DNA from: Hyphomicrobiaceae bacterium
GTDB lineage: Bacteria; Pseudomonadota; Alphaproteobacteria; Rhizobiales; Hyphomicrobiaceae
Direction: 5' to 3'
Assembly (NCBI GenBank): GCA_021775735.1
Contig: JAJFHG010000026.1
Location: 21,191-85,190, forward strand
DNA length: 64,000 nt
This document shows, piece after piece, positions 34,296 to 43,412 of this stretch (positions within the stretch are counted from its first letter, which is position 1; every line of letters starts with the position of its first letter). The translations under genes were made by a program, and so were the position numbers. The notes under the pieces are model-generated. The model did not search any database. It saw nothing but the letters and a program-made list of their open reading frames with translations, and had not been told where the DNA came from.

Positions 34296-36539
34296 ATGCC
34301 CGCGCGCACCTATGCGTCCCCAGACGACATCGACATGACCTCCATTTGGCCGGCGCTTAAGCGCAGCCTTGTGAAAGTGTTGCTCGCCTCCGTGCTGGTG
34401 GGTGTGCTGACCTTTGCGGTATTTTCTATGGTGGCGCCGAAATATCTCTCAGAAGCGCAGCTTTCTATTGTGGCCCGCGCGGGCGGAAACCCGTTCTCAG
34501 CGCCACGTCCGGATGGCTCAAATTCTAGCTCGAACACCTACCGCATGGACAAAGAGGCTATTAACACCCATGTCCGGGCTATCAAATCAACGGGTCTTGC
34601 GACGCAAATTGCTAAAGATCTGAAGCTTGAGGAGCGCGCAGAATTCAACAGTGCCCTCGGAAGCGTCGACACGATGGGCTCCGTGTTGCGCATGATCGGC
34701 ATTGGAGCGCCACCAAAGACACAGTCCGTCGAGGACCGTGTTCTCAATGCCTATTACAAACGCCTCAATGTTTTTGCTCCAAAAGAAAGCCGCTTTATCG
34801 TCGTTGGTTTTGAATCTGTTGATCCGCAGCTTGCGGCAACGATCGCCAATACGCTGTCGACGAAATATCGTTCGACGATGGCCAACCTGACTGTCGTTGA
34901 AAATGATGAGGTGCTCGAAAAACTGCGCCCAGAGATCGACCGGTTGATGAAGGAAGTCGATACGGCTCAAGCCTTGGTCGAGAAATTTCGTGGAGAAGCT
35001 AATATCTTTAAAGGTGGCCGTGATGCTACGGGCCTTAATCAACAGCAGCTTGCGGAGCTCACGGCGGAACATTCAAGGGCCAAGGCTGCCCGCTCCAGTG
35101 CTGAAGCACGTACGCGCTCTGCACGTGAGATGTATGAGGGTGGGACGGCTGATGCGCTTGCCGATGTTCAACGATCTCCGATTGTCCAAAACCTTGTTCA
35201 ACAGCGTGTACGCGTTGAACGTCAAATTTCTGAACTGTCTGCACTACTTTTGCCTGGCCATCCGCGTATGAAGCAGCTTTATGCAGATCTGCGTGGCCTC
35301 AAGCGCCAGGTGAAGAACGAAGTGGGTAAAGTCGTAGATAGTCTTGAAAAAGAGGCAAAAGTGGCAGTTTTGCGTGAAGCGTCTATTGCCCGCAGCCTCG
35401 CAGAGCTAAAGGCCAAAGTCGTCGATACGGGGCCGGATGAAGTGAAACTGGCGAGTTTGGAAGCGGTTGCAAAATCCAAGCGCTCTGAATTGGCGCGTGT
35501 TCGTTCTCAGTTTGAGGCCGCCAAGGCGCGTGCGCAAAGCGGTGCGGTGCCTGTTGAAGCACAAATCATCTCACGTGCGCGCGCGGCAAGTCTGCCAAGC
35601 TCACCGAAGAAACTGCAGTATGCAGCGCTTGCGAGTTTTGCAACATTGTTGTTCGGCTTAGCAGGTACGATCCTGGGGCTGCTCTGGGGTGGTGCACGTT
35701 CTGGGGCTCCACAGGCGCGATTTGCTGGTGACCCGCCGATGTCTCCATCATCGTCTTCCGGTGGTATGAACCGGGTTCATCCAATCCCCCAGCAACCAGC
35801 AACAGAACCACCTTTGGCGGCCGCACCCATTCCATCTGCCCAGCCGCAACCTGTGCCACCAGGGCCGGAGTCTGCGGTTACAAGCACCTTGTCGTTAGCG
35901 AGTATTGGTGAACTTGTAAGTCGCATAGAAGCCAATAATGGCGCCAGCGGTTACCGCACTCTCATCACGTCTGATGTCGTGAATCTGGATGCGCGCGATG
36001 AAGCTCTTGTTGTCGCCAAGGACCTATCATCGGCACGTAATTCAGTCATTTTGGTGGACTGGGCTCCAGATGGTGAAGGTATGGCTCAAAATATTGGGGC
36101 TGCACGTTCACCCGGCTTAAATGACCTGTTTGCAGGTGCGGCAACCTTCCAAGATGTTATCCAAGTTGTGCCTGATAGTGGCGTGCACTTCATCGCAACA
36201 GGTGCCAGCAGCTCAGTGCCGCTTGACCCAGATAAGATCAATCTGGTGCTTGACGCCCTTGATGAAGCCTACAGCAACATTATTGTTGTTGCTCATCATG
36301 ATGCGGCCCGTCACCTGTTTGAGGTCATTGAAGGCCGCTTTGATGCAGGTGTTACCGTCACCGAGCCGAAAGGTAGCGTGGCAATGATCCAGGATCAGCC
36401 AGGTACATTCCTTGGATTCCAGGTTGCAGATATCGATTTGATCACCCTTGAGCGCAAATCAGGTGATGGCTTGGCGCCAGGTCGCGCGTTGCTCCGTGGC
36501 ATGCAGGTGGAAGATCACGATGGAGCCAACGGTGCGTGA
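34296..36539 (+). CDS. Polysaccharide co-polymerase fused to a kinase-like domain lacking Walker A (Wzz/GumC; HfsA-HfsB-like)
   Basis: A 747-residue protein. A Wzz domain has TM1 at about 22-46, a long periplasmic coiled coil (about 205-410) and TM2 at about 438-465. A Pro/Ser-rich linker (480-525) leads to a cytoplasmic BY-kinase-like domain (530-735). In that domain the P-loop is absent: the expected site reads TLITSDVVNLDARDEALVVA, with no Gly-Lys-Ser/Thr. A Walker A'-like VILVDWAPDGEG remains, and there is no terminal Tyr cluster. It therefore should not be an active tyrosine kinase but may control chain length and polymerisation. In Caulobacter HfsA (Wzz) and HfsB (kinase-like) are separate. 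It is followed by a deacetylase gene. Confidence 0.88.
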   Translation: MPARTYASPDDIDMTSIWPALKRSLVKVLLASVLVGVLTFAVFSMVAPKYLSEAQLSIVARAGGNPFSAPRPDGSNSSSNTYRMDKEAINTHVRAIKSTGLATQIAKDLKLEERAEFNSALGSVDTMGSVLRMIGIGAPPKTQSVEDRVLNAYYKRLNVFAPKESRFIVVGFESVDPQLAATIANTLSTKYRSTMANLTVVENDEVLEKLRPEIDRLMKEVDTAQALVEKFRGEANIFKGGRDATGLNQQQLAELTAEHSRAKAARSSAEARTRSAREMYEGGTADALADVQRSPIVQNLVQQRVRVERQISELSALLLPGHPRMKQLYADLRGLKRQVKNEVGKVVDSLEKEAKVAVLREASIARSLAELKAKVVDTGPDEVKLASLEAVAKSKRSELARVRSQFEAAKARAQSGAVPVEAQIISRARAASLPSSPKKLQYAALASFATLLFGLAGTILGLLWGGARSGAPQARFAGDPPMSPSSSSGGMNRVHPIPQQPATEPPLAAAPIPSAQPQPVPPGPESAVTSTLSLASIGELVSRIEANNGASGYRTLITSDVVNLDARDEALVVAKDLSSARNSVILVDWAPDGEGMAQNIGAARSPGLNDLFAGAATFQDVIQVVPDSGVHFIATGASSSVPLDPDKINLVLDALDEAYSNIIVVAHHDAARHLFEVIEGRFDAGVTVTEPKGSVAMIQDQPGTFLGFQVADIDLITLERKSGDGLAPGRALLRGMQVEDHDGANGA

Positions 36540-36723
36540 CCCGGAACGCTCATCTGACACCCCACGCGCATTAAGCTTTTGCTAACCATAACTGACCTCG
36601 CGAACCCGTTAACACGGTGCGCCGGGTCAGAATTGCATGATGCTTGCATTGTTTTGTCTGTCGGCAGCCCGATTACGGCTGTCAAAATATGCGAATTTCA
36701 ACAGACGAAGTCACGACGGTATT

Positions 36724-37836
36724 ATGAGCGAGCCATCCAAGTTCATTTTCAAGTCAGTGCTGAAGGCACTGCACTATTCTGGATTAGCCAAAGCTATGGC
36801 ACCTGTTGCGCGTGGGCACGGGGTGATTTTTATGCTGCACCGGGTGTGCCCGGTTGAAGACGCGGGTTTTTCGCCGAACCGCATCTTGAAGGTGACACCA
36901 AAATTTCTTGAGCACGTGATCACGCTCGTGAAGCGGTCAGGTATTGATATTATCAGCCTGGATGATGTACCAGCCCGCATCAAGGACAAGGATAACAAGC
37001 GCCGCTTTGCGTGCTTTACGTTGGACGACGGTTATCGTGACAACATAGATCATGCCTATCCAGTTTTCAAAAAGCACAATGTGCCGTTCACCATCTATCT
37101 ACCAACAGCTTTTGCTGATGGCGAAGGGGATTTGTGGTGGTTGGTGCTGCAGGAATCTATCCTGAAGGCAGACCGTATTCAGACTACGATTGATGGTGCA
37201 CGACGCATCTTTACGACGCGTACGCAAAAGCAGAAAGATACAGCCTTCAATGACATCTACTGGTGGTTGAGATCGCAACCTGAACAAGAGGCGCGCAGGA
37301 TTGTGAGTGGCATTGCCAAAGATGCGGGCTATGACGCATCACCACTGTGTTCCGATCTCGTGATGACCTGGGATCAAGCGCGTGCGTTGGCCAAAGACCC
37401 GCTTGTGACATTCGGTGGGCACACCTGTCGCCACCTTGCGTTGGCAAAGCTACCGGCTAACGAGGCCCGTCGTGAGATCGCAGAAAGTATTGTCCGACTT
37501 GAGCGTGAACTTGGTCGCCCGTGCCATCACTTTTCCTACCCCTATGGTGATGCGGGGAGTGCAGGCGTGCGCGAGTTTGAATTTGTAACATCCTTGGGGC
37601 TCGCAACCGCTGTGACAACCCGCAAAGGCCATGTATACGCTCATCATCAAGACCACATGTCGGCATTGCCGCGCATTTCTCTCAATGGTGACTATCAGGA
37701 TCTGCGCTATGTCAGTGTGTTTCTGACAGGTGTTCCATTTGTGCTATGGAATGCGCTGGGTCGAGCACGGTCGCTGCTTGTTGGCTTGAAACCCGCGAAA
37801 GCGCAGAGCGTGGAAAACGGAAAACTTGCAGCGTAA
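36724..37836 (+). CDS. Polysaccharide deacetylase (NodB-like; HfsH-like)
   Basis: A 370-residue carbohydrate esterase family 4 protein with motif 1 FTLDDGYRDN (TFDDG type; catalytic and metal Asp), motif 2 FGGHTCRHLALAKL (H-x3-H metal ligands) and motif 3 HFSYPYGDAG. No signal peptide is seen, so it probably works on cytoplasmic or lipid-linked sugars, as reported for HfsH. The long insertion between motifs 1 and 2 (about 100 residues, WWLVLQESILKADRI) is common in this subfamily. The start is set at ATG 36724; the frame is open for 29 more codons but has no better ribosome-binding site. It follows the Wzz gene by 184 bases. N-deacetylation of acetylamino sugars makes adhesins cationic. Confidence 0.88.
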   Translation: MSEPSKFIFKSVLKALHYSGLAKAMAPVARGHGVIFMLHRVCPVEDAGFSPNRILKVTPKFLEHVITLVKRSGIDIISLDDVPARIKDKDNKRRFACFTLDDGYRDNIDHAYPVFKKHNVPFTIYLPTAFADGEGDLWWLVLQESILKADRIQTTIDGARRIFTTRTQKQKDTAFNDIYWWLRSQPEQEARRIVSGIAKDAGYDASPLCSDLVMTWDQARALAKDPLVTFGGHTCRHLALAKLPANEARREIAESIVRLERELGRPCHHFSYPYGDAGSAGVREFEFVTSLGLATAVTTRKGHVYAHHQDHMSALPRISLNGDYQDLRYVSVFLTGVPFVLWNALGRARSLLVGLKPAKAQSVENGKLAA

Positions 37837-37952
37837 GCTGCCATGCCTGATCGTTGACTATGAAAAATGCGCGTTCAGACAATTTTTCGCCGCTCACCGA
37901 CGCCACATGATTGCATACGCTGTAATTGATCCGCCAATCGATCGGCGTGACG

Positions 37953-38156
37953 TCAGCTATCTCTATGCATCCAGGAAATCACCCAGCAGGCAACTGGCAC
38001 CCATAACGTGCCGGCCACGATGTAATAGGAAAGCTCAGCGAACCGGGAGCTATTGACCTGCATTGTGATTGCAACAGCCATCGCAGCCAGAACATAAACG
38101 ATCAAAAAGACGAGCAGTGCGAGCATGCCAATGAGCTTGCGTTTGGCGGGTGTCAT
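37953..38156 (-). CDS. DUF2842 small membrane protein
   Basis: A 67-residue protein with two membrane helices (about 8-31 and 42-62) and the family-typical end LSYYIVAGTLWVPVACWVISWM followed by a short charged tail, given here only in outline. DUF2842 proteins are confined to Alphaproteobacteria and usually lie near ctaA, as here, where the genes are divergent. Function unknown; a link to haem a or cytochrome oxidase assembly is only suggested by the neighbourhood. Confidence 0.8.
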   Translation of the reverse strand: MTPAKRKLIGMLALLVFLIVYVLAAMAVAITMQVNSSRFAELSYYIVAGTLWVPVACWVISWMHRDS

Positions 38157-38281
38157 GTCGACTTGGCCTCAAGGGTGTCTTTGCGCAGCTCTAAGCGCGC
38201 GCTATAGTCGTATTGTGGAGATGATGGGGTGCCATTACCACCGTTTTGAAACAAGAACGAAAATAGAGATAGAGCCGCATC

Positions 38282-39364
38282 ATGCCTGGGACAAAACCCC
38301 GCAATCAATTTGCCACGTCAAACCAGCGATCTATTGCCATGTGGTTGCTTGGCGTTGCCGGTCTCGTTGTGTTGATGATCGTAGTGGGTGGCGCTACCAG
38401 GCTGACGGATTCAGGTCTCTCGATCACCGAGTGGAAACCCATCCTGGGCGCTATACCCCCGCTCAGTGAGGGTGATTGGTTAGCGGCCTTTGAGAAGTAT
38501 AAGCAGATCCCTGAGTTCAAGCTGGTAAACAAAAACATCACCATGGATGGTTTTAAGGCCATCTTCTGGTGGGAATGGGGACATCGCTTTTTAGGCCGCT
38601 TTATTGGTTTGGCGTTTGGTCTTCCATTTTTGTATTTCCTTGCAACCAGCACACTGACCAAGAGTTTGGCACTGCGCCTCTTTGGCATTCTGTTGCTTGG
38701 CGGCCTTCAAGGCGTCATTGGTTGGTATATGGTTATGTCAGGCTTGGTTGATCGCGTTGATGTAAGTCAGTACCGCTTGGCACTCCACCTTACCGTCGCT
38801 TTTATCATCCTTGGGCTTTTGATCTGGGTGGCGTTGGATGTGCTAGCGCCTGTCGAAGATTTTGGAGCGCGTCATAAGATGTCGCTCACAAGCTTGTTTG
38901 CAGGTTTGATTGTTGGTCTTCTGTTATTGCAAGTTGTGTTGGGTGCGTTTGTGGCGGGTACTAAAGCTGGTCTCGCCTTTACCACGTGGCCAGATATGAA
39001 CGGCGAATGGATACCGTCAGACATGGCGCAACTCAGTCCCTGGTACAGAAATCTGTTTGAGGACATTGCGACCATTCAATTTAATCACCGTTTGATGGCT
39101 TATGTGATTTCTGTTGTTGTCTTGATCAACTTTTTTGTCGTGCTGCTGACACCTCAACGTCGGGGCGCACTCATCACATCTGCTGTTCTGGTTGTACTCG
39201 CAGTTGCAAGCCAAGTTGGGCTTGGCATCTGGACGTTGCTCAATGCGGTGCCGATTGACCTTGGTATTGCCCACCAAGGTTGGGCCGCTATCGTTTTTGC
39301 GATTGCCGTGCGCCATTGGCATCTTGCACGACGTCGCGATGCAGTCCAATTGCAAACTGGTTGA
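38282..39364 (+). CDS. ctaA: Haem A synthase (CtaA/Cox15, type 2)
   Basis: A 360-residue integral membrane protein with eight helices. Visible landmarks: VGGATRLTDSGLSITEWKPI near the N-terminus, WWEWGHRFLGRFIGL with the first conserved haem-ligand His, LALHLTVAF, VLGAFVAGTKAGLAFTTWP, IQFNHRLMAYV and LGIAHQGWAAIVF with further His. It hydroxylates the C8 methyl of haem o to give haem a for aa3-type oxidases. The Cys pair of Bacillus CtaA is absent, as in alphaproteobacterial Cox15. It is convergent with argC, with 13 bases between stops. Confidence 0.95.
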   Translation: MPGTKPRNQFATSNQRSIAMWLLGVAGLVVLMIVVGGATRLTDSGLSITEWKPILGAIPPLSEGDWLAAFEKYKQIPEFKLVNKNITMDGFKAIFWWEWGHRFLGRFIGLAFGLPFLYFLATSTLTKSLALRLFGILLLGGLQGVIGWYMVMSGLVDRVDVSQYRLALHLTVAFIILGLLIWVALDVLAPVEDFGARHKMSLTSLFAGLIVGLLLLQVVLGAFVAGTKAGLAFTTWPDMNGEWIPSDMAQLSPWYRNLFEDIATIQFNHRLMAYVISVVVLINFFVVLLTPQRRGALITSAVLVVLAVASQVGLGIWTLLNAVPIDLGIAHQGWAAIVFAIAVRHWHLARRRDAVQLQTG

Positions 39365-39377
39365 GTTTGCGTGCGCC

Positions 39378-40304
39378 CTAATCCAAGCCCAGCATGAGCT
39401 TGATATTTTGAACCGCAGCGCCAGCGGCACCTTTGCCAAGATTGTCGAGCTGCGCGACCAGCAGCATTTGCTTTTGCGCTTCGTTAGCAAAGAGATAAAT
39501 ATGCATAGCATCGTCGTCTTGGGCATCATCGGCAGATAGCGTCGTTGGTGTATCTTCGTGGACGATGACTTGGGCATTATCCGCGCGGCCATAGTAGGTG
39601 CGGAACAACTGCACGAGATCAGAGGCTGTTGGTGGCGTGTTGCGCGTTGCGAGCTGTAACGGCACGCAGACCAACATGCCTTGTGCAAAGTTGCCAACAG
39701 ATGGCACGAACAGAGGGGCTTGGGTAAGTCCCGTGTGGGCTATCACTTCCGGCAGGTGCTTGTGCTGAAGCGTAAGGCCATAGAGATGAAAAGCAGGTGC
39801 ATCACCCTTTTCAAAGTCTGCAATCATGGATTTGCCGCCGCCGGAATATCCACTGACGGCATTGATTGTGAAGCTTTCATCAGGGTTAAACCATTCTGAC
39901 TCCAGCAATGGCCGAATGAGTGCAATCGCGCCCGTTGCATAGCAGCCCGGATTGGCCACGCGTTTTGCAGCACGAATAGTATCCGCATGTCCTGGTTTCA
40001 GTTCTGAAAACCCATAAACCCAACCTGGCTCGGTGCGATGGGCCGTTGAGGCATCAACAATACGCGGGCTCGTATTGCCCAGAGCATCTGCAAGCGCAAC
40101 AGCTTCACGTGCCGCGCCATCAGGCAAACACAAGACGGCAATGTCGACCTCAGCCATCATCGCTTGGCGTGCTTTTGGATCTTTGCGGTCTGCATCAGCA
40201 ATGCTTTTGACGCTAATCTCAGGGATTGCAGCCAAACGCTCGCGAATTTGGAGGCCGGTCGTGCCTGCTTCGCCATCAATAAAGACTGTTCTTTTTTGGC
40301 TCAT
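39378..40304 (-). CDS. argC: N-acetyl-gamma-glutamyl-phosphate reductase, type 2
   Basis: A 308-residue arginine-biosynthesis enzyme. FIDGEAGTTGLQIRERL is the NADP-binding Gly-rich motif of the short (type 2) ArgC, and ANPGCYATGAIALIRPLL holds the catalytic Cys. The C-terminal PLQLATRNTPPTASDL and the short length also mark type 2, common in Alphaproteobacteria. It reduces N-acetylglutamyl phosphate to the semialdehyde. The rpsI-argC proximity is typical of Rhizobiales; here a TerC-family gene lies between them. Confidence 0.95.
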   Translation of the reverse strand: MSQKRTVFIDGEAGTTGLQIRERLAAIPEISVKSIADADRKDPKARQAMMAEVDIAVLCLPDGAAREAVALADALGNTSPRIVDASTAHRTEPGWVYGFSELKPGHADTIRAAKRVANPGCYATGAIALIRPLLESEWFNPDESFTINAVSGYSGGGKSMIADFEKGDAPAFHLYGLTLQHKHLPEVIAHTGLTQAPLFVPSVGNFAQGMLVCVPLQLATRNTPPTASDLVQLFRTYYGRADNAQVIVHEDTPTTLSADDAQDDDAMHIYLFANEAQKQMLLVAQLDNLGKGAAGAAVQNIKLMLGLD

Positions 40305-40403
40305 TGTGAAAATTGCTTACACCAAGAGAATGTATGGATGCCCCATTTGTGTCCGTGGAGGAGGCGTTGGACTTGTTAAACAACAGCTGGGTGCATCGAG
40401 GCG

Positions 40404-41153
40404 CTACCCGCCGGCCGGCACGCCCAATCGATGTTTGATGGCTTCCCACAGGCTTTCTGAGCAAGCGAAGTCATATGCTGCACAAACAACCTGTTGCGAG
40501 CCGGAATAGATCATATCAAGTGCGACCCAAAGAATGATCAGCAATCCAAGCCATGTGATCCAAGGGTAGCTGACGAGTAGGCGGGCAATAAAGTGTGCGG
40601 CAACTGCCATCAAAATGACGGATATGGCAAGGCCAATGACCAGCACGAGGGGTTCGTCTTTTGCAGCGCCTGCAACGGCCAATACATTGTCGAGCGACAT
40701 TGCGACGTCGGCCAACGTAATTTGCCAAACAGCTCCCCAAAATCCGATTTTGGCACCAGTAGAGGTTGCGTTGGAAGCGGCATCCAAGTCTTGTTCGTCG
40801 GTAACGATCTGGCGGTACATTTTCCAGCAGACAAACAACAGCAATAAGCCACCAGCAAGCGTTAACCCGACGATTGCTAACAGTTGTACGGTGATCGAGG
40901 CGAACAAGATGCGCAGAACTACGGCTGCGGCAATGCCCCAGAAAATGACTTTAGAGCGAATAGATTTATCGACACGCGAGGCGGCGAGACCAACGACGAT
41001 GGCATTGTCTCCTGCAAGTACCAAGTCAATGAGCAACACATTGAACAGCGCAACCATGTTGGTGCGGTACCAGTCCAGCGACAATAGGTTTTCGAAAGAC
41101 GTACCAACCGACCCAAGCATTTGGGCAAAATCGCCGGAAAATGACTCTAGCAT
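40404..41153 (-). CDS. TerC family membrane protein (YjbE-type)
   Basis: A 249-residue protein with seven predicted helices. The duplicated acidic membrane motifs of the TerC/YjbE/YkoY group are both present: IDLVLAGDNAIVVGLAAS in the first half and LADVAMSLDNVLAVAGAA in the second. Members are linked to metal-ion export (manganese or calcium) and to metalation of exoenzymes. The segment ending CAAYDFACSESLWEAIKHRL after the last helix is an unusual C-terminal extension with two Cys. A 258-base leader separates it from rpsI upstream; I could not recognise a yybP-ykoY (manganese) riboswitch in it. Confidence 0.85.
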   Translation of the reverse strand: MLESFSGDFAQMLGSVGTSFENLLSLDWYRTNMVALFNVLLIDLVLAGDNAIVVGLAASRVDKSIRSKVIFWGIAAAVVLRILFASITVQLLAIVGLTLAGGLLLLFVCWKMYRQIVTDEQDLDAASNATSTGAKIGFWGAVWQITLADVAMSLDNVLAVAGAAKDEPLVLVIGLAISVILMAVAAHFIARLLVSYPWITWLGLLIILWVALDMIYSGSQQVVCAAYDFACSESLWEAIKHRLGVPAGG

Positions 41154-41341
41154 ATCGGTCCTCTCATAAGCCGCATGTCTGGCTTGCGACCCCCGCGTTT
41201 TGTTCCAATTGAATTGGCCATTAACATCATAAGATTAGGTCTGCAAACACCCGGTCGCATTAAAACAGTCATTGTATGTTGCAGATAACGGACAGCAGCC
41301 CCACTCGGTTGCCTCTCAATTTCATGCGTTAGATAGGCGTC

Positions 41342-41370
41342 AGCCCTGCATCGGCAAGGGATACAGGGCT
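41342..41370. terminator. Hairpin downstream of rpsI
   Basis: AGCCCTG and CAGGGCT form a 7-base-pair stem with a 15-base loop, 42 bases after the rpsI stop. A T-run is present only on the plus strand, ten bases away, so as a minus-strand terminator it is weak. Confidence 0.35.
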
Positions 41371-41411
41371 GAAGTATATCGTTTTTTGAGACCCTGATTG
41401 GGTCAAACGCC

Positions 41412-41894
41412 TTAGCGCTTCGAGAACTGGAAGCTACGACGGGCTTTCGCACGACCGTATTTTTTACGTTCCACAGTCCGGCTATCGCGGGTCAGGAAGC
41501 CACCTTTTTTCAAAACACCGCGTAGCTCGGGTTCAAAATAGGTTAGTGCCTTCGAGATGCCGTGGCGTACAGCCCCAGCCTGGCCGGAAAGACCACCGCC
41601 AGAAACAGACGCCATAATATCGTATTGCGTGCCGCGTTCCGCTGTATCCAAAGGTTGCTTCAACAGCATCTGTAATACCGGGCGCGCAAAATATTCGCTG
41701 TAGTCTTTTTTGTTGACCTTGATTTGACCGCTACCGGGTTTGAGCCAAACACGTGCAACGGCATCTTTCCGCTTGCCGGTCGCGTAAGCGCGGCCATACT
41801 TATCAAGCTTTTGCTCATACACAGGGGCTTGGTTTTCAGTTGACTCGGTCTTCAATTCACCAAGCTCTTCAAGCGTTTTTGTTTCTTCTGCCAT
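41412..41894 (-). CDS. rpsI: 30S ribosomal protein S9
   Basis: The 160-residue product has an N-terminal acidic extension of about 25 residues common in Alphaproteobacteria, the core [40 protein letters not shown] and the basic tail [17 protein letters not shown] that reaches the ribosomal P site. It follows rplM by five bases, the universal L13-S9 pairing. Nothing unusual is seen. Confidence 0.98.
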   Translation of the reverse strand: MAEETKTLEELGELKTESTENQAPVYEQKLDKYGRAYATGKRKDAVARVWLKPGSGQIKVNKKDYSEYFARPVLQMLLKQPLDTAERGTQYDIMASVSGGGLSGQAGAVRHGISKALTYFEPELRGVLKKGGFLTRDSRTVERKKYGRAKARRSFQFSKR

Positions 41895-41899
41895 GAGAC

Positions 41900-42361
41900 T
41901 TAAGTCCTCACGTTTTTAGAATTGAGTTTGGCAACATCAAGCGTTTCAGGCTTTTGCGCCTCGTGTGGGTGCTCTGTGCCTTTGTAGACTTTGAGATTAC
42001 CCATCAATTTGCGTTGCAACGGTCCACGCTTCAGCATCCGCTCAACAGCCTTTTCAATGACGCGCTCTGGAAACTTACCTTCCAAAAGACGTTTCGGCGT
42101 TGTCGTCTTGATGCCACCAGGATACCCGGTATGACGGTGGTATTCTTTGTCGTTGAATTTGTTGCCGGTGAAGGCAACTTTGGCGGCATTGATGACAACG
42201 ATGTTGTCGCCACAATCAACGTGCGGAGTATAAATTGCGCGATGTTTACCCTTGAGGCGAAGTGCGATCAGCGATGCTAAGCGGCCAACAACAAGGCCCT
42301 CGGCGTCGATCAAGATCCACTTCTTGTCCACCTCTTCAGATTTGGCGGCAAAAGTCTTCAT
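41900..42361 (-). CDS. rplM: 50S ribosomal protein L13
   Basis: A 153-residue protein with [16 protein letters not shown] at the N-terminus, [28 protein letters not shown] and [18 protein letters not shown], the standard L13 blocks. It is the first gene of the rplM-rpsI operon. The start is preceded by GGCAGGAGTGC. The 445-base region upstream holds a nested palindrome (42526-42566). Confidence 0.98.
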   Translation of the reverse strand: MKTFAAKSEEVDKKWILIDAEGLVVGRLASLIALRLKGKHRAIYTPHVDCGDNIVVINAAKVAFTGNKFNDKEYHRHTGYPGGIKTTTPKRLLEGKFPERVIEKAVERMLKRGPLQRKLMGNLKVYKGTEHPHEAQKPETLDVAKLNSKNVRT

Positions 42362-42525
42362 GGGGCAGCACTCCTGCCAGTTTTAGGTTGGGTCGGGCCG
42401 CTTAAGCCCAGGAGTGGGCTTGCAGAGCAGCAAAATCATGGGTGAGGTACGTGTTTTGCAGTGGGACGTCAACGAAAACTCGCCTATTGCGTCAAAAAGG
42501 CTAAGAGTATCAATTGGCTAGTGTC

Positions 42526-42566
42526 ACGGTATTATAAAACCGTATATTACGGTAATATAATACCGT
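42526..42566. repeat. 41-base nested AT-rich palindrome between rplM and a secreted-protein gene
   Basis: The outer arms ACGGTATTATA and TATAATACCGT pair perfectly (11 bases), as do the inner arms ACCGTA and TACGGT, with AA/AA mismatches between them and a three-base centre. The unit contains the core ACCGT/ACGGT four times. It is 165 bases upstream of rplM and 241 bases upstream of the gene at 42807. A GGAGG followed by GTG at 42591 opens only nine codons. The rest of 42362-42806 shows no gene. Confidence 0.6.
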
Positions 42567-42806
42567 TTAATGTATATTTTGGAGGATTAAGTGCGTCAGC
42601 GTGCGCAACAGACAATCTAGGGGCCCACTTATTTGACATGTTAGGCCATTAGATCCTGGTAACGACTATGGCTGATCGAACTGATGACACCCAATACGGG
42701 CACGTCGCGTCATGATTGCTGGGCCTGTTTACAGGAATTGAGATGGCAACCTATGACTAAGGTTGAATGCAGACCCACAGAAGTGGGCTCGAGTGGAGAC
42801 AAAAAT

Positions 42807-43382
42807 ATGATTGCGCAACTGAGACTGCTTGCCAGAGCTCTACCACTTGCACTTGTGACGCTTGTAAGTTTGGCAACGCCCAGTGCAGCTCAAAAAATTA
42901 CGCAGATAATGCTGACAGAAAAGCAGATTGTTGGTTTGCTTGCGGCCCAAAAGGATTTTGCGCCCCTGGCCAATAAGCTTGCTGAGGCGGCAGATCAACC
43001 CTCACCTGACTTGACGAAGCAACTGGATGCCACCGCACAGAAGCATGGCTTTGCGAACTTTGAAGAATATCGCAACGTCGACAATAACATCTTCCTGGTT
43101 TTTGAGGGGTTGGATCGCGAAACAGGTGCGTATGTGCCTCCTGAAGAGCGGCTGAACTTGGAGCTGGAAGAAATCAAGAATGATAAAACCATTCCAGACG
43201 ATGATAAAAAAGCCATCATCACAGAAGTCAAAGAAGAGTTGAGTATGGCCGAAGCCGTGCAGCACCCTGAAAATATAGCGCTTGTAAAAAAGCATCTCGA
43301 TAAGTTGTCGAAACTTTTGCCAATACCTGAAGATCCAGAATTGAATCGCGGTAGTGGTATGGGTGAAGATGGCGCGCAGTAA
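42807..43382 (+). CDS. Secreted or periplasmic protein of unknown function
   Basis: A 191-residue protein with a signal peptide (about 1-26, LARALPLALVTLVSLATPSAA, cleavage near AQK). The mature part is helical and acidic, with Leu/Lys/Glu-rich segments (TEKQIVGLLAAQKDFAPLAN; EERLNLELEEIKNDKTIPDD) and no Cys. It ends in a Gly/Glu-rich tail. I do not recognise a known enzyme family. The start at 42807 is chosen because of a GTGGAGAC site and the signal peptide; an upstream extension of 41 codons is not plausible. A gene for an enoyl-CoA hydratase follows 30 bases later on the same strand. Confidence 0.75.
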   Translation: MIAQLRLLARALPLALVTLVSLATPSAAQKITQIMLTEKQIVGLLAAQKDFAPLANKLAEAADQPSPDLTKQLDATAQKHGFANFEEYRNVDNNIFLVFEGLDRETGAYVPPEERLNLELEEIKNDKTIPDDDKKAIITEVKEELSMAEAVQHPENIALVKKHLDKLSKLLPIPEDPELNRGSGMGEDGAQ

Positions 43383-43412
43383 GCCGTACATTACACACAA
43401 GCAGGATGTCGT

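Noticed and set aside
41154..41411. Manganese (yybP-ykoY) riboswitch in the leader of the TerC-family gene
   Set aside because: I could not find the conserved loop sequences; only a short hairpin near rpsI is present. A covariance-model search would decide.
42591..42620. GGAGG followed by GTG and a nine-codon frame after the nested palindrome, as a leader peptide
   Set aside because: No attenuator structure or amino-acid bias is present, and the next gene is far downstream; chance is likely.
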